Below, piece by piece: positions 1 to 11,264 of a stretch of DNA of 64,000 nucleotides. The position numbers and the translations under genes were made by a program. Every line of letters begins with the position of its first letter. Within the stretch, counting starts at the first letter, position 1. The notes below the pieces were generated by a model. The model searched no databases, had not been told where the DNA came from, and worked only from the letters and a program-made list of their open reading frames with translations. This DNA is from Leptospira brenneri (GTDB lineage: Bacteria > Spirochaetota > Leptospiria > Leptospirales > Leptospiraceae): positions 425,087 through 489,086 of the forward strand of contig NZ_NPDQ01000004.1 of assembly GCF_002812125.1 (NCBI RefSeq), in the 5' to 3' direction.

Positions 1-2
1 CC

Positions 3-413
3 CACGAGGGCGAATACAAATACCAATTTGAAATTCCAAGTCACGATATGGTGGTTCCGTTGGACAATATCCAACTCATGCCTGATGATTATTTTTTGAT
101 CGGATACGGCGCAACGGAGAGTACGATTTTTATTGTTGTAAGAGACCAATTCGGATCGCTTAGAAAAGAAGAAATTTTACATAGACTCGATCGACATATT
201 AGCATAGATGATTCCACTGGATTTCCAAAAGGTTTAGAAGACAGTCATGGACGAGGTCTTTATATTTGCCGAGAAATTTCTGACCAACTCATCTTCAATA
301 TTGAGCCTGGAGTTTGTACAGAGACCATAGCAATGATCAACAGAGAAGGAAGGACTGGTTTTAAATCTCTTTCCATTTATGAAGTGGATCCAAAATCCAA
401 AACAAATCCCTAA
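3..413 (+). CDS. HATPase-fold protein, C-terminal part (5' end outside window)
   Basis: The reading frame is open from base 3, so the gene begins upstream and only its last 136 residues are seen. The tail carries a [17 protein letters not shown] stretch that looks like the G-box of GHKL ATPases of the anti-sigma (RsbW) or histidine-kinase type, followed by a beta strand ending in ETIAMI. An internal ATG at 48 has no clear ribosome site and sits inside the fold, so it is not taken as the start. It converges with the long minus-strand operon. The family call rests on one motif; the partner and substrate cannot be read from this fragment. Confidence 0.5.
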   Translation, partial: HEGEYKYQFEIPSHDMVVPLDNIQLMPDDYFLIGYGATESTIFIVVRDQFGSLRKEEILHRLDRHISIDDSTGFPKGLEDSHGRGLYICREISDQLIFNIEPGVCTETIAMINREGRTGFKSLSIYEVDPKSKTNP

Positions 414-425
414 ATTTTAAATCAA

Positions 426-468
426 TAAAAACTTTGATTTCCTAAATAATTTAAAGGAAACCAAAGTT
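426..468 (-). terminator. Intrinsic terminator of the rpsF-to-propeller operon
   Basis: The arms 430-443 and 455-468 form a 14-bp stem with one A-C mismatch and an 11-base loop. Read on the minus strand the stem is followed at once by a run of T. It lies just past the stop of the last gene of the minus operon and also separates it from the converging gene. Confidence 0.7.
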
Positions 469-500
469 AACTCAGTTACACAGTCTAAAGAATCTCCGAT

Positions 501-1568
501 TTAAAAAATTTGGAACTGCATTAAATCGGATTTTGACTGCATATAAAACACAGAATTCCCTTTCCCAGGAAAAAATCTTACAGGTAACTCTGAAGGCGGA
601 ATTCTTTTCTGCCGGATCAAATTACCCTTAGTGTTATAAAATAAAATTTCCGATTCAGATAAAACTACATAGATAGAATCTGTAACAAATACCGATTGGT
701 ATACACCACCTGACTTTTGTTTTGTTTTTTCCCAAACTAATTTTCCATCTTGAAAAAAGGATAATGAATCGGGGAAATTAAATAGGATAGAACCATCATT
801 GCCAGTCACAAAATATAGTTTATGTGGATAAAATTTAGGAAGAGAAAACTCTTCTAGAGATTCCCCCTTCTCATCCAACACAAGAACAAAGTCTTTATCA
901 AGTAAAGAATAGTGAATGGACGATACCTTTCCATCTGGAGAAAGAGAAACAGATTTAAAAAATGAGTCTTTTTTATCTTTTGAAAGATCCTTTTCAAAAA
1001 GAACATTTCCTTTTTCATCCAAACGATACAACTCACCGCCGGAAAAAAGGACAATCACTCCCTTATTTTTGGAATCAAATTGATAATCAGTAAGAAATCT
1101 TCCATTTAACTCTAGTTTACCGACTTGATTACCACTTTCATCCATCAGAAACACTGTATTATTATCACCAGACAAATACAAAACAGGAGAAGCATAATAT
1201 CCACTCCTTGGATAAGAATTAATCGGTTTTTTCCAAAAGAGCTCTCCCGCATCAGAAAAAAAGTTAACTTCATCACCAATTTTTTCATAGAGTAGATAAC
1301 CGTTGGATAACAAAGGAAAATCGACCAGATACTTAGGATCTGTTTCTAAGAATTTACCGGTTCGAAAGGAATAGTATTTTCCACCTGTTTTATAACCGTT
1401 AATTGTTCTTAAAGGATCTTCACCGAGTTTAGGAGAAGTGGTTCCAAACCTACCCTCACTATTCCAGACCCATGTTTCTCTGATACTCGGAACTAAATTT
1501 AAATCTACATCCCAACTAAAATAAAATAAAATAAAAAATCCAATGGAATAAAGAATCGTTTGTAACAT
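501..1568 (-). CDS. Membrane-anchored propeller-like protein, unknown function
   Basis: A 355-residue protein with one N-terminal hydrophobic segment (about residues 4-18), then a beta-rich body. Recurrent motifs at roughly 50-residue spacing, MDESGN (142), LDEKGN (183) and LDEKGE (231), each preceded by a hydrophobic strand, suggest a beta-propeller of the PQQ/WD-like kind exposed to the periplasm. No catalytic motif is visible. It is the last gene of the minus operon, one base after cinA, and is followed by a terminator. The propeller call is inferred from repeat spacing; I do not recognise a named family. Confidence 0.6.
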   Translation of the reverse strand: MLQTILYSIGFFILFYFSWDVDLNLVPSIRETWVWNSEGRFGTTSPKLGEDPLRTINGYKTGGKYYSFRTGKFLETDPKYLVDFPLLSNGYLLYEKIGDEVNFFSDAGELFWKKPINSYPRSGYYASPVLYLSGDNNTVFLMDESGNQVGKLELNGRFLTDYQFDSKNKGVIVLFSGGELYRLDEKGNVLFEKDLSKDKKDSFFKSVSLSPDGKVSSIHYSLLDKDFVLVLDEKGESLEEFSLPKFYPHKLYFVTGNDGSILFNFPDSLSFFQDGKLVWEKTKQKSGGVYQSVFVTDSIYVVLSESEILFYNTKGNLIRQKRIPPSELPVRFFPGKGNSVFYMQSKSDLMQFQIF

Positions 1569-1569
1569 C

Positions 1570-2826
1570 TCAAATCTTCCTTTGTTTTAAAGATTGGTAT
1601 AATAAAAATAGAGCCGTATTACTTGCATTTTCACGAATACTTTCCCTGTTTCCTGGGAAAATATAAGAATGCGTTTCAATGGAACCATCTGGAGTTTTTA
1701 AACCAATCCAAACGGTTCCCACTGGTTTTTCATCGCTTCCCCCACCAGGCCCTGCAATTCCTGTGATGGAGATACAATACCTAGCATTTGTTTTTTGATA
1801 GATCCCTTCCACCATAGCCGAAGCAACTTCTTTGCTCACAGCACCGAAACTTTCTATCATTTCTCCTGGAACAGATAACAACGCTTCTTTCATTTCATTC
1901 GAATAGGTTAAAAATCCGCCTATGAAATAGGAACTAGAACCAGGTGAATCTGTTAGTTTTTTTCCGAGAAGCCCACCAGTACAACTTTCCCCAACGGCAA
2001 TCGTTAAATTTTTAGAAAGTAATTCTTCATGCACAAAGGAAAAAACATCATCAGAAATAATTTTTGAATATTGAGTTTCCAGTTCACTGATAATGGCTTC
2101 TAATTTTTTAGAGTCGGTCGATTGGAAGATACATTTAATATACCCTCGGTTGGCAGTAACACCCCACTCTACATCTTGAAACAACCTGTCTCGGTGGGTT
2201 TCCACAAAATCTTTTTGGTAAAGAGACTCTCCGATATTCCATAACCATTTTGTTTTTTGGACCAAGTTCTCTCTTGGATAAATTCGTTTGAGTTCAGGAA
2301 CCAGTCTCCGTGTAAACATTTCCTTCATTTCGGAAGGAACACCTGGCATACAAACTAAATAGGAATCCACCCCAATCGGTTCAACAAACCCAACAGCAAT
2401 CCCAACACTATTATCCAAAGTTTTTGTATCTTCTGGAACATGGGTTTGACGAATCACTGTAGGTAGGATATCACTATATTGTTTACCACGTGATTCATAA
2501 ATTCTCGTCAAACGGATCTTAGCTTTTTCTACAGAATAAGATTTTTTCCCACTCAGTTTCAATACCGTTTCCAATGTGTAATCATCTTCTGTGGGACCAA
2601 GCCCACCCGTCATAAGAACAAGCACCGGCCTTGTTTCTGCTAACCTTTTCAGAGTTTGGAGTTCTAAGAGAATGAGATCCGGGTCATCAGGGAGTGTGAT
2701 GAACTTTTTTACTTTCCAACCGAGTTCAAATAACTCATTCGCCATCCAACCAGAATTTGTATCCAAACTCCGACCAGCAGTGATTTCAGAACCAGAAGCA
2801 ATGATAACAATAAACGGAGCTTCCAC
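1570..2826 (-). CDS. cinA: CinA family protein (MoaB-like domain plus nicotinamide-nucleotide amidase domain)
   Basis: At 418 residues this has the usual length of two-domain CinA. The N-terminal molybdopterin-binding-like domain holds MTGGLGPTEDD near residues 72-82. The C-terminal PncC/CinA domain holds AVGESCTGGLLGKKL near 275 and GIAGPGGGSDEKPVGTVW near 353. Proteins of this family deamidate nicotinamide mononucleotide and hydrolyse ADP-ribose for NAD salvage. The start codon is GTG. It follows argS by two bases and is surely co-transcribed with it. Confidence 0.93.
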   Translation of the reverse strand: MEAPFIVIIASGSEITAGRSLDTNSGWMANELFELGWKVKKFITLPDDPDLILLELQTLKRLAETRPVLVLMTGGLGPTEDDYTLETVLKLSGKKSYSVEKAKIRLTRIYESRGKQYSDILPTVIRQTHVPEDTKTLDNSVGIAVGFVEPIGVDSYLVCMPGVPSEMKEMFTRRLVPELKRIYPRENLVQKTKWLWNIGESLYQKDFVETHRDRLFQDVEWGVTANRGYIKCIFQSTDSKKLEAIISELETQYSKIISDDVFSFVHEELLSKNLTIAVGESCTGGLLGKKLTDSPGSSSYFIGGFLTYSNEMKEALLSVPGEMIESFGAVSKEVASAMVEGIYQKTNARYCISITGIAGPGGGSDEKPVGTVWIGLKTPDGSIETHSYIFPGNRESIRENASNTALFLLYQSLKQRKI

Positions 2827-2828
2827 TT

Positions 2829-4607
2829 TTACGTAGTCTCTTCTTTGGACATCTTTTCTGGGGCAGAAATTCCAAGAAGTGCCAATCCACTTTCAAGAGC
2901 ATACTTGGTGTAAAGAACCAAAGCAAGAAGAGTTTCCTTTTCCTTACCTGATTTATCTTTGATGCGATTGTCTTTTTGCGAATAAAACTTAGTAAAAGAT
3001 TTACTCAATGATTGAAGATAGTTCGTTAACCTATGTGGTTCAAAGTTGGAAGCCGTATCATAAACTTCCTCCTGGAGACGAGCCACCCAAAAGAGGAGTC
3101 GACTTCGCTCTTCTTGTTTCAAAAATTCCACTGAAACTCCCGCCTGCAATAGACTTAGGTTCATTGGAACTTGTAATTCACGAAAGATAGAACAGATCCT
3201 TGCATGTGCGTATTGAATATAAAAAACAGGGTTTTTATCTGATTCATCCTTTGCTAAATCCAAATCAAAATCAAGAGGGGCATCGGAACTTCTCATTAAG
3301 AAAAAATAACGACCTACATCTTTCCCTTGTTTTCCCAAATAAGACAAAAGATCACGCATGGTCTGAAATATCCCCAAACGTTTACTCATCTTAACCTTTT
3401 CTTTGTTTTCAATTAAGTTTACTTGTTGGGCAATCAGAACACGAAAACTCTCTTCTGGTTTTCCAAAAGACTTCACTGCTCCTTTGAGACGAGCAATGTA
3501 ACCATAGTGATCAGGTCCCCAAATATCAATGAGCGAATCAAACCCTCGTGTGAACTTATTGTAATGATAAGCGATGTCAGCCATAAGGTAGGTTGGTCGG
3601 CCGTCTTCTCTTCGAATCACACGGTCTTTATCATCACCGTAGAGAGTGGAAAGAAAATGAAGTTTTCCATCAATCGTAGTCACATCTTCTTTTTTTAAGA
3701 TAGAAGGAACCTTTTCTACATCACCAGCTTCATGAAGGCTTCGTTCGCTAAAAAATAAATCAAAATTGACACCAAAGAGAGCCAAATCTTCTTTTTGACG
3801 ACCCAAGTTGTATTCCACTGCATACCGAGAAAGAAAGTTTATGACCTCATCCCATTTTTCTGCAGACACAGAATCAAAGACAAATTGAGTCCTTTCCTTA
3901 TCTTCTAAACATTCGATGGCAATGTCTTTGATATACTCCCCTCGGTAACTTTCCTTAGGAAGAATTCTTTTTTTGATCAAATCAACCACGGATTCATCTG
4001 ATTCTTCTTCCTGAAATTGAATCGTTTCTCCTTTAGATTCAAATAATCGCAAAAGAACCGCAACTCCAAGTAAATACACTTGGTTTCCATAATCATTTAC
4101 ATAAAACTCTCGTTTTACGGTATGTCCAAGACTTGTCAGTAAATTGGCGAGGGCATCCCCATAGGCTGCAGACCTCGCAGATACGATATTCATTGGACCT
4201 GTGGGGTTAGCCGAAACAAATTCTAGAAGTATTTTTTCTTTTTTCGGAGTTTGTGCAAATGTCACTTTAGGAAACATCACAGAAGTAACATACCGATTTA
4301 GAAACTCTGTTTGAATTCTGAAATTGATAAAACCTGGAGGTGAAAAACTAACAAATTCAAAAAAAGAATCATTTTGAATTTCAGCAAGAACACCTTCTGC
4401 AATTTCTTTAGGGTTTTTATTTAAACTGTTTTTGTTTTCTAAGGCAAAAGGAGAAGAATAATCCCCAAACTTTTCGTCCCTTGAATACTCAATACGAATT
4501 TTTAAACTTTCTTTAACAGAACTTAGATTGTTTTTTTCTAAATAAATATCGACGGCTTTCTCTAACTCAAGTAATACGAGTTGTTTCAATAATTGATTTA
4601 CATTCAT
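2829..4607 (-). CDS. argS: Arginyl-tRNA synthetase
   Basis: A 592-residue class I synthetase that charges tRNA-Arg. The N-terminal tRNA-recognition domain (about 1-95) precedes the catalytic core with SANPTGPMNIVSAR at 132-145 and an intact KMSKR at 406-410; the DALR-type C-terminal helical domain follows, with the conserved FYIQYAHARICSI at 462-474. The HIGH signature is atypical: residues 140-143 read N-I-V-S where most enzymes have H-[IV]-G-H. All other landmarks, including YVNDYGNQ near 169, are normal, so I take the gene as functional. It sits between a small membrane protein and cinA in the long minus operon. Confidence 0.95.
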   Translation of the reverse strand: MNVNQLLKQLVLLELEKAVDIYLEKNNLSSVKESLKIRIEYSRDEKFGDYSSPFALENKNSLNKNPKEIAEGVLAEIQNDSFFEFVSFSPPGFINFRIQTEFLNRYVTSVMFPKVTFAQTPKKEKILLEFVSANPTGPMNIVSARSAAYGDALANLLTSLGHTVKREFYVNDYGNQVYLLGVAVLLRLFESKGETIQFQEEESDESVVDLIKKRILPKESYRGEYIKDIAIECLEDKERTQFVFDSVSAEKWDEVINFLSRYAVEYNLGRQKEDLALFGVNFDLFFSERSLHEAGDVEKVPSILKKEDVTTIDGKLHFLSTLYGDDKDRVIRREDGRPTYLMADIAYHYNKFTRGFDSLIDIWGPDHYGYIARLKGAVKSFGKPEESFRVLIAQQVNLIENKEKVKMSKRLGIFQTMRDLLSYLGKQGKDVGRYFFLMRSSDAPLDFDLDLAKDESDKNPVFYIQYAHARICSIFRELQVPMNLSLLQAGVSVEFLKQEERSRLLFWVARLQEEVYDTASNFEPHRLTNYLQSLSKSFTKFYSQKDNRIKDKSGKEKETLLALVLYTKYALESGLALLGISAPEKMSKEETT

Positions 4608-4609
4608 TT

Positions 4610-4864
4610 CTAATATTTAATATCCAGTTTTAATTTGTCCGAGTTGTGCCATAGTTCAAAACTTTTCGCCTTGAATCGGGAAACAAAATGGGGAATGCTC
4701 TCTTTTTCTTCCCGAAGTGTGGTTTGGAAAGAACCGGACATTTCCTTTCCAAAACTTGGTTTCCCATTTTTTCTAAAATTCTCTCCCTTAAGCAGGAGTT
4801 GGAACAAAGCAAAAAAAACAGAAAGAGTCATACAAAGTAATATGGTCTTTGTAATGGAATTCAT
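4610..4864 (-). CDS. Small single-pass membrane protein, unknown
   Basis: An 84-residue product with an N-terminal hydrophobic segment (about 6-25) and a basic C-terminal part. Its start overlaps the recO stop by four bases (ATGA) and its stop lies two bases before argS, which argues for a real, translationally coupled gene. No family is recognised. Codon context on the opposite strand gives only a shadow reading frame. Confidence 0.6.
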   Translation of the reverse strand: MNSITKTILLCMTLSVFFALFQLLLKGENFRKNGKPSFGKEMSGSFQTTLREEKESIPHFVSRFKAKSFELWHNSDKLKLDIKY

Positions 4865-5610
4865 AGATACCCTATTGTCTTATAAAACTCGAAGTATGAT
4901 TTTAACTCTTTTCCGAATAAAGATCGAAGGAATTGGTTCAAAATCAAATCACCATCCCGGTATTCCGACTCACGAGTGAAAACCCCGAGTACATTCGAGA
5001 ATTTCTTTGATAACATAGTATGAAACAGTTTCAAAACAGGCAAATGATCTTTGGGTAATGGGTGACAGTCAGAACATAAAAATTCACGATCTGCCACCGA
5101 AAAGTAAGCCGCACTTTTGGAAAGCACCTCCTCTCCACAAGTATGGCAATAGAATTCTGTCGGAAAATGCCCCATATGGGAAAGAGCCCGTAGTTTGAAA
5201 AAAGGCAAAATCTGCTTTTGAAACCCTTTTTCATTAGAAGTATCCAAACTTCCTGAAAGAAGTTGAAAAAGAAAAGGATGCGATTCCCCTTCTGGATAAA
5301 GAAGAGAAGTAAGTTCCGTTAAATACAAAACAAAAAGTGTACCTAAATAATCAGATTTTAATTCATCATAACGATTGACAAGATGGACTTCTTTGATGGA
5401 CTTCCAATCCTTCTCTGGCTGATCGTAATAATCTACTTCCACAAGAGAACCAATCTCTGTAGTGATGATGGCCCGGCGTTTGGACTTACGAATTCCTTTA
5501 CTAAGGAAATTCATTCTACTTTGTGATTCACCTGCAAGGCTAATGAGTCTATCACTATCTCCAATATCACGACTGAGGATAACGATTCCTTTTTCTTTTC
5601 GAATCGCCAT
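4861..5610 (-). CDS. recO: DNA repair protein RecO
   Basis: A 249-residue RecO. The N-terminal OB-fold part begins MAIRKEKGIVILSRDIGDSD, the typical opening of the family, and a zinc finger is visible with C155-x2-C158 and C179-x2-C182. RecO anneals single strands and helps RecR load RecA in the RecFOR gap-repair pathway. It follows ybeY directly; the ybeY and recO order is common in several phyla. Confidence 0.9.
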   Translation of the reverse strand: MAIRKEKGIVILSRDIGDSDRLISLAGESQSRMNFLSKGIRKSKRRAIITTEIGSLVEVDYYDQPEKDWKSIKEVHLVNRYDELKSDYLGTLFVLYLTELTSLLYPEGESHPFLFQLLSGSLDTSNEKGFQKQILPFFKLRALSHMGHFPTEFYCHTCGEEVLSKSAAYFSVADREFLCSDCHPLPKDHLPVLKLFHTMLSKKFSNVLGVFTRESEYRDGDLILNQFLRSLFGKELKSYFEFYKTIGYL

Positions 5611-6078
5611 TTAACGTTCAAACACCAATTCCAAACATTCATCCTCTTTTTTACGCATCTGGATGGCATCTTCTTCATTTGTTTCATGATCATAACCAAA
5701 CAAATGCAAAATTCCATGTACAAGAAGACGATAAAACTCATCAATGATCGAATGACCAATTTCACTGGCTTGTTTACGACAAGTATCCATCGAAATGACT
5801 ACTTCACCTAAGATCTGAAAGGGGATCGGTGGAGATTCAGAATAAAGTGGAAAAGATAGAACATCTGTTGTTTTATCTAGCCCCCTCCTTTCAAAATTGA
5901 TTTCTTTCATCAATTGGTCATCCACAAGAAGAATCGATAATTCTAATACTTGTAAAAAATTAGGACTTAAGAATTTAAGAATGAGTTCAGAATTTTTCAA
6001 AACCAAATCAGATTGAATTTCAATATCCCCACCCCACTGGTCATTTAGGTGGGTCACCACATTTAGGGATGAATTCAT
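5611..6078 (-). CDS. ybeY: Endoribonuclease YbeY (16S rRNA maturation)
   Basis: A 155-residue single-domain metalloprotein with the diagnostic [11 protein letters not shown] motif at 121-131, whose histidines bind the metal. YbeY acts in 16S rRNA 3'-end processing and ribosome quality control. The start overlaps the end of the 7TM-HD gene by four bases. The neighbourhood of phoH, 7TM-HD and ybeY is a widely conserved set. Confidence 0.95.
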   Translation of the reverse strand: MNSSLNVVTHLNDQWGGDIEIQSDLVLKNSELILKFLSPNFLQVLELSILLVDDQLMKEINFERRGLDKTTDVLSFPLYSESPPIPFQILGEVVISMDTCRKQASEIGHSIIDEFYRLLVHGILHLFGYDHETNEEDAIQMRKKEDECLELVFER

Positions 6079-8441
6079 TTTTTATTTTTTTTTGAACCAG
6101 CTACTTCTAAGGCTTTTGTATCTTCTGGTTTTGGGTATTTTGGCCTTTGGTGCAAACTAGAAAGTAGTACTTCTTGAAAACTAGATTTGATGATTTCTAA
6201 ATCTCCGATGGTCAGACCACTTTCATCCAATTGGTTTTCAGCTAATTTTGAATTTACGATTTTTCGAATGAGTTCGTCCAAACTTTCAGGAGAGACTTCA
6301 TCTAGTGAACGAGAAGCAGCTTCCAATGAATCGGCAATCATGACGATCGCAGTTTCTTTACTTTGAGGTTTTGGACCAGGATATTGAAAATCTTTTTTAT
6401 TGATGTTTTTTCTAGCCGAAGGGGAAATTTCCTGTAAGGCCTTATGATAAAAAAACGCCATGGTAGATGTTCCATGATGTTCGGGAATGAAACTAATAAT
6501 CTCCCGAGGAAGCCTTGCTTTTTTTGCCATTTCTATCCCATCTAACACATGATCAATGACAGTTTTCGCAGCAAGTGCTGGATTGTTTTTGTCGATATGT
6601 TCTGGTTTGGGAATCAAATGTTGGTTTTCCACAAAAAAACCGGCATTCGGTATTTTTCCAATATCATGGAAATAAACTCCTACACGAACAAGAAGCCTAT
6701 CCAAGTTTAGATTTTGCGCTGCTCTTTCCGACAAAGCAGCCACCATAAAGGTATGAGTGTAAGTAGAAGGAGCTTTGGTTAGTAGTTGCTGTAACAAAGG
6801 ATGGCCGGTGTCGGCAAGTTCAATGAGTTTAAAACGAGTAGGAATATTAAAAACATATTCATACAGGGGAAGTAAAAACTGAACCGCTGTCGCACTGGCA
6901 AACCCATTCACAAAACACATCACGGTGATGTGAAATAAATTCGAATTGGTTAAGTCCCTAAAAAAACCAGATCCTGTGGAAACATAAAACTCTCTTCCAT
7001 CAAATAGATAACCCGCGGTGGTTATCAAAATTTGCACAAAGGTAAGTAAAAACCCCGCTTTTAAAAAATCAATTCGTTTGAGTAGCCGCCTTCCATAAAT
7101 AGAACTCACCACTGCAACAGTAAAAGCTAACATAAAGGATGTTGGGTTGTAACGAGAGGCAAAAAAAACCGCAAAAGCTAAAAAGAAACCAATGGCGATA
7201 GAAAGTTGTTCATCATAGACAAATCCAAGGAGTAAACAAAGCATTCCCACCGGGACAAACATTCCAAAATAATATACGCCCGACAAATCACTGTCAGTGG
7301 CATAAAAGATCTTAGAAAGTAGATAAATAGAAGCAATGACAATCCAAAGTGTAAAAAAGATAATTAAATTACTCGATAGGTCATTCAGCCGCTTTGGCCT
7401 ATAACGAATCAGATAGAACCCAACAATCATAATGAGAACACATTGAGTGAGAAAAATAGAAATGATGGATGCTAAATTGGCTCTGGTCGCATACCGATTC
7501 ATCATATCCAGCTTGAATTTTACCTCGGGAGTGATCACATCTCCCGAACGAACAACAACCTCATTGGCTTGGATCCGACTTTTTTGGATGGGAATGGAGT
7601 TTGAGGCTCGCAACCTGGAATTTTCAGTTTCTTCCGCATTATAACTACAAGCAGGATAGGAATAAACATAATAAAGTCCAATCCTCGAGACGGCTTTGAG
7701 TAGAGAATCAGAAACGTTCGGCAATTTTTCAGAAGCTAACTTTGATAGTACGGATGCTACTGGTCCTTCTTTATAAATCTGTGACCGAGGAATGACTAAA
7801 TTACCATCGATAAAATATGTTTGGTCTTGGGTTCCGATATTACGAATCTTGGCCCCGGCTTTGTCCAAATCTTTTGCAAACGGAAGGTCTTCTTTAACAA
7901 TACAATACTTTGAAAAAATGAGATTGGTATATTGTTGGATGAAGTTCTTTAACTTATCTTTTCTAGGATAATCCAAGATAGCTTGGATTTCTTCATTGGT
8001 ACGATTTCGCCATCTAGGAATTCGATCTTTGACAATGGCAGGACTTCCCTTTCCTTCTGCTAAAATAGTACGTAATAGTTCAACATCTTCCGAAAGATTT
8101 GTATCAATCCCCGCAACAAGTATTCCAAAATCTTTATCGAAAGCAAAAGGAACATTGGCAGCAGCTTTCTGTTTTTCCTGATTTGTTTTTTCAGTATCTT
8201 CGTAAGAAAATTCCTTTGCCGATTGGATGGTTTCAGGAGCAATTTTCCCTTCTGAAAAAAGTCCATCGGGATCTGTATCCACTCTTGTTTGGCCAAAAAA
8301 AGGAATCGAAAGAACATAAGTAACAAACAATAAAGTTAAAGACACCAATACAAGTTGGATGTTACGAACAACAGAAACTGGCCTAACTTTTGTTAGGAAG
8401 TCAGTCACTTGAGTCATGGAAGAATCTAAAATAGCTTTCAT
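6075..8441 (-). CDS. 7TM-HD family membrane phosphodiesterase (PgpH-like)
   Basis: A 788-residue protein: one N-terminal membrane helix (about 27-48), a long extracytoplasmic 7TMR-HD extracellular domain (about 50-315), a bundle of membrane helices (about 318-530) and a cytoplasmic HD domain. The HD domain shows H563 (YTHTF), H592-D593 ([13 protein letters not shown]) and H655-H656 (EHHGT), the metal ligands of the family. Characterised relatives (PgpH) hydrolyse cyclic di-AMP. It lies between phoH and ybeY. Activity on c-di-AMP is inferred from family membership. Confidence 0.9.
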   Translation of the reverse strand: MKAILDSSMTQVTDFLTKVRPVSVVRNIQLVLVSLTLLFVTYVLSIPFFGQTRVDTDPDGLFSEGKIAPETIQSAKEFSYEDTEKTNQEKQKAAANVPFAFDKDFGILVAGIDTNLSEDVELLRTILAEGKGSPAIVKDRIPRWRNRTNEEIQAILDYPRKDKLKNFIQQYTNLIFSKYCIVKEDLPFAKDLDKAGAKIRNIGTQDQTYFIDGNLVIPRSQIYKEGPVASVLSKLASEKLPNVSDSLLKAVSRIGLYYVYSYPACSYNAEETENSRLRASNSIPIQKSRIQANEVVVRSGDVITPEVKFKLDMMNRYATRANLASIISIFLTQCVLIMIVGFYLIRYRPKRLNDLSSNLIIFFTLWIVIASIYLLSKIFYATDSDLSGVYYFGMFVPVGMLCLLLGFVYDEQLSIAIGFFLAFAVFFASRYNPTSFMLAFTVAVVSSIYGRRLLKRIDFLKAGFLLTFVQILITTAGYLFDGREFYVSTGSGFFRDLTNSNLFHITVMCFVNGFASATAVQFLLPLYEYVFNIPTRFKLIELADTGHPLLQQLLTKAPSTYTHTFMVAALSERAAQNLNLDRLLVRVGVYFHDIGKIPNAGFFVENQHLIPKPEHIDKNNPALAAKTVIDHVLDGIEMAKKARLPREIISFIPEHHGTSTMAFFYHKALQEISPSARKNINKKDFQYPGPKPQSKETAIVMIADSLEAASRSLDEVSPESLDELIRKIVNSKLAENQLDESGLTIGDLEIIKSSFQEVLLSSLHQRPKYPKPEDTKALEVAGSKKNKK

Positions 8442-9445
8442 GGTTTTTTAGAGAACAAACTCTCGTTTTCTTCAAATCTTCTTACTATGGATTCGACGAT
8501 CGGGTGGCGTGTAATATCTTCTCTCCCAAAGAAAATCGTTTCAATTCCATTTAGATTTCGGAGAGTATACACTGTTTTTTCCAGTCCCGACCGGCCATGT
8601 GCCAAATCGATTTGGGTGGCATCCCCTGAGATTGCCATTTTAGAATTTTTTCCAAACCGAGTGAGAAACATTTTTAATTGAGGCAAAGTGCAGTTCTGTG
8701 CTTCATCCAAAATAATAAAGGAATGCGACAAGGTTCTTCCTCTCATAAAAGCTATGGGAGCAATTTCAATTTTTCCAACTTGCAAATATTCACTTGTTTT
8801 TTCGAACCCGATACATTCATGTAACGCATCATAGATGGGACGAAGATAAGGATTTACTTTCTGGGTCAAATCACCCGGAAGAAATCCTAAGTTCTCTCCC
8901 GCTTCCACAGCAGGCCGAGTTAGGATGAGCCTGTCCACTTCCCCCGTTTGCATCATCCGACAAGCAGAAGCTATGGATAAAAAAGTTTTACCAGTTCCTG
9001 CAGGTCCCATGGCAATGGTGATATAGTTTTTATGAAGACTATCGACAAAGTTTTCCTGATTTTTAGTGCGGGGAAAGATGGGTTTTCCTTTGAAGGTGAC
9101 AAAGATTTTGTCTCTCGGAGTCCAGGTCTCTCCTTCCTTTTGGAAATCAGAAGAACCAGGTGTGGGCCAACCACCACTGGAATCTTTGACTTTATTCACT
9201 AAGTAATCAATATCAAAAAAAGAATAATCTGCTTTGTCAGGCCTTCGTTTGAAATTTTCTTCCACCTTGTGAAAGGTATCTAAGGCAACTTGGACTTGGT
9301 CTTCACTTCCCTGGATGATGAGAGACTTACCACGCGGAATCAGTTTTACATTGAGTCGACTTTCCCATAACGGGAGTTTGCTGTCTCCAATCCCACATAC
9401 TGTTTGGTAGAGGGATTCTTCCTGAAATGTAAAACTTTCATCCAT
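8438..9445 (-). CDS. phoH: PhoH-family ATPase (YbeZ type)
   Basis: A 335-residue protein with a KH-like N-terminal region (about 30-65) and a RecA-fold ATPase core. The Walker A motif GPAGTGKT is at 147-154 and the Walker B motif IILDEAQ at 244-250. PhoH/YbeZ works with YbeY in rRNA and RNA metabolism. It overlaps the 7TM-HD gene by four bases and follows aspS closely. Confidence 0.92.
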   Translation of the reverse strand: MDESFTFQEESLYQTVCGIGDSKLPLWESRLNVKLIPRGKSLIIQGSEDQVQVALDTFHKVEENFKRRPDKADYSFFDIDYLVNKVKDSSGGWPTPGSSDFQKEGETWTPRDKIFVTFKGKPIFPRTKNQENFVDSLHKNYITIAMGPAGTGKTFLSIASACRMMQTGEVDRLILTRPAVEAGENLGFLPGDLTQKVNPYLRPIYDALHECIGFEKTSEYLQVGKIEIAPIAFMRGRTLSHSFIILDEAQNCTLPQLKMFLTRFGKNSKMAISGDATQIDLAHGRSGLEKTVYTLRNLNGIETIFFGREDITRHPIVESIVRRFEENESLFSKKP

Positions 9446-9446
9446 A

Positions 9447-11252
9447 TTAAATAGTGACTACCCTGAGTTTTAATTCTTCTAGTTGTTTTGCGTCCACAGG
9501 CCCCGGTGCTTCACTCATCATACAAGTTCCTTTTTGTGTTTTGGGGAAAGCAATGACATCACGAATGGAAGTTCCTCCAGTAAGTAACATCATAATCCGA
9601 TCCACACCAAAAGCAATCCCCCCATGAGGTGGCGCACCAAAAGAAAGGGCATCCAGTAAAAATCCAAATTTGGATTTTGCATCTTCTTCACCAATCCCAA
9701 TCGCTTCCAAAACCAAGCTTTGGATTTCAGGATTGTGAATCCGAATTGATCCCCCACCAATTTCTGTTCCATTGAGAACTAGATCATAAGCTTTAGCACC
9801 TATCGAAGAAAGGTCAACTGATTTCCCAGCTTTCCAATCCCTTAGTTTATCAAAGTCTTCTTCTTTTGGAGAAGTGAAAGGATGGTGGAGGAAGGTCCAA
9901 GTTTTGGTCGCTTCATCCAGTTCAAACATAGGAAAATCCACTACCCAATGAAAACTATAAGGAAGCTTAGGTGGATCGTATTTTTCAGATAATTTCAATC
10001 GGAGAGCACCAAGAGAAGCGTTCACAATCTTAGAAGAATCCGCTCCAAAGAAAACCATATCCCCTTCTTTCGATCCAACGGCTTTTGCAATCGCATCCAA
10101 AGCCTCGGGAGTGAACCTCTTGGTGATGGTAGACTCTAAGCCTCCTGCCCCATGTTTCATATAGGCAAGGCCTTTGGCACGGAAGTCACGTGACAACCAA
10201 CCCGTTAGGTCTTCGATCTCTTTTCTAGAAATCACCGATCCACCAGGAACACAAATGGCTTTTACCACACCACCACCAGACACAGCAGCACTAAACACTT
10301 GAAAATCAGCATCTTTTACAATCTCAGATACATTCACAAGTTTCATTCCAAAACGAATGTCTGGTTTGTCAGATCCGTATTCCTCCATGGCTACATGGTA
10401 AGGCATCTTCATAAACGGTGCATTCACTTCGAGACCAAAAACTTTCTTTAAAGCAAAGGTCCACATGGATTCAATTTCAGCACGAATGTCATCTTCTGTA
10501 ACAAAAGAAAACTCCATATCGAGTTGAGTGAATTCAGGTTGGCGGTCCGCACGTAAGTCTTCGTCTCGGAAACATTTTACGATTTGAAAATACCTTTCCA
10601 TTCCACCAATCATCAGGATCTGTTTGAAAAGTTGAGGAGATTGTGGGAGAGCATAAAACTCACCTGCATTCAAACGAGAAGGGACAAGAAAATCGCGTGC
10701 CCCTTCGGGAGTGGATTTATTTAAAATAGGTGTTTCAATTTCCAAAAAGGATTTACTATCTAGATATTCACGAAGAGCAAATGTTAGTTTGTGACGTAAA
10801 ACCAAACGATCCCGAAGTTCGTCCCTTCTCATATCCAAATAACGATATTTCAAACGAATTTCTTCCCCAGATGGATCGAACTCATCTAAGGTAAACGGTG
10901 GAGTTTTGGAGGTATTTAGAATTTCAACTGATTCTGCAATTAACTCGTATTTGCCGGTTTCCATCTTTGGATTTACAGATTCTGCATCACGAAGAGAAAG
11001 TTTTCCTTTCACAGCAATCACATATTCAGAACGAATTTTTTCTACTTTAGAAAAATCATCTCCCAAAATTTCTTTACGAGCAACAATTTGTAAAATTCCA
11101 GAACGATCACGGAGATCGATAAAAATCACTCCCCCTTGGTCGCGGTAACGGAAAGCCCATCCAGAAAGGAATAAAGTTTTGCCGACAGATGCATCCGATA
11201 CACTCGTTGCACGAATTCTATTTTTATATTCGGAACTGACCCACTGATTCAA
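9447..11252 (-). CDS. aspS: Aspartyl-tRNA synthetase
   Basis: A 601-residue class II synthetase of the bacterial type. The N-terminal OB fold is followed by motif 2 ([20 protein letters not shown]), an inserted GAD domain in the middle, and motif 3 ([13 protein letters not shown]) near the C-terminus. It charges tRNA-Asp, or both tRNA-Asp and tRNA-Asn if the genome lacks an asparaginyl enzyme, which cannot be judged here. It sits between dnaB and phoH in the operon. Confidence 0.97.
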   Translation of the reverse strand: MNQWVSSEYKNRIRATSVSDASVGKTLFLSGWAFRYRDQGGVIFIDLRDRSGILQIVARKEILGDDFSKVEKIRSEYVIAVKGKLSLRDAESVNPKMETGKYELIAESVEILNTSKTPPFTLDEFDPSGEEIRLKYRYLDMRRDELRDRLVLRHKLTFALREYLDSKSFLEIETPILNKSTPEGARDFLVPSRLNAGEFYALPQSPQLFKQILMIGGMERYFQIVKCFRDEDLRADRQPEFTQLDMEFSFVTEDDIRAEIESMWTFALKKVFGLEVNAPFMKMPYHVAMEEYGSDKPDIRFGMKLVNVSEIVKDADFQVFSAAVSGGGVVKAICVPGGSVISRKEIEDLTGWLSRDFRAKGLAYMKHGAGGLESTITKRFTPEALDAIAKAVGSKEGDMVFFGADSSKIVNASLGALRLKLSEKYDPPKLPYSFHWVVDFPMFELDEATKTWTFLHHPFTSPKEEDFDKLRDWKAGKSVDLSSIGAKAYDLVLNGTEIGGGSIRIHNPEIQSLVLEAIGIGEEDAKSKFGFLLDALSFGAPPHGGIAFGVDRIMMLLTGGTSIRDVIAFPKTQKGTCMMSEAPGPVDAKQLEELKLRVVTI

Positions 11253-11264
11253 TTGAAAACCTCT

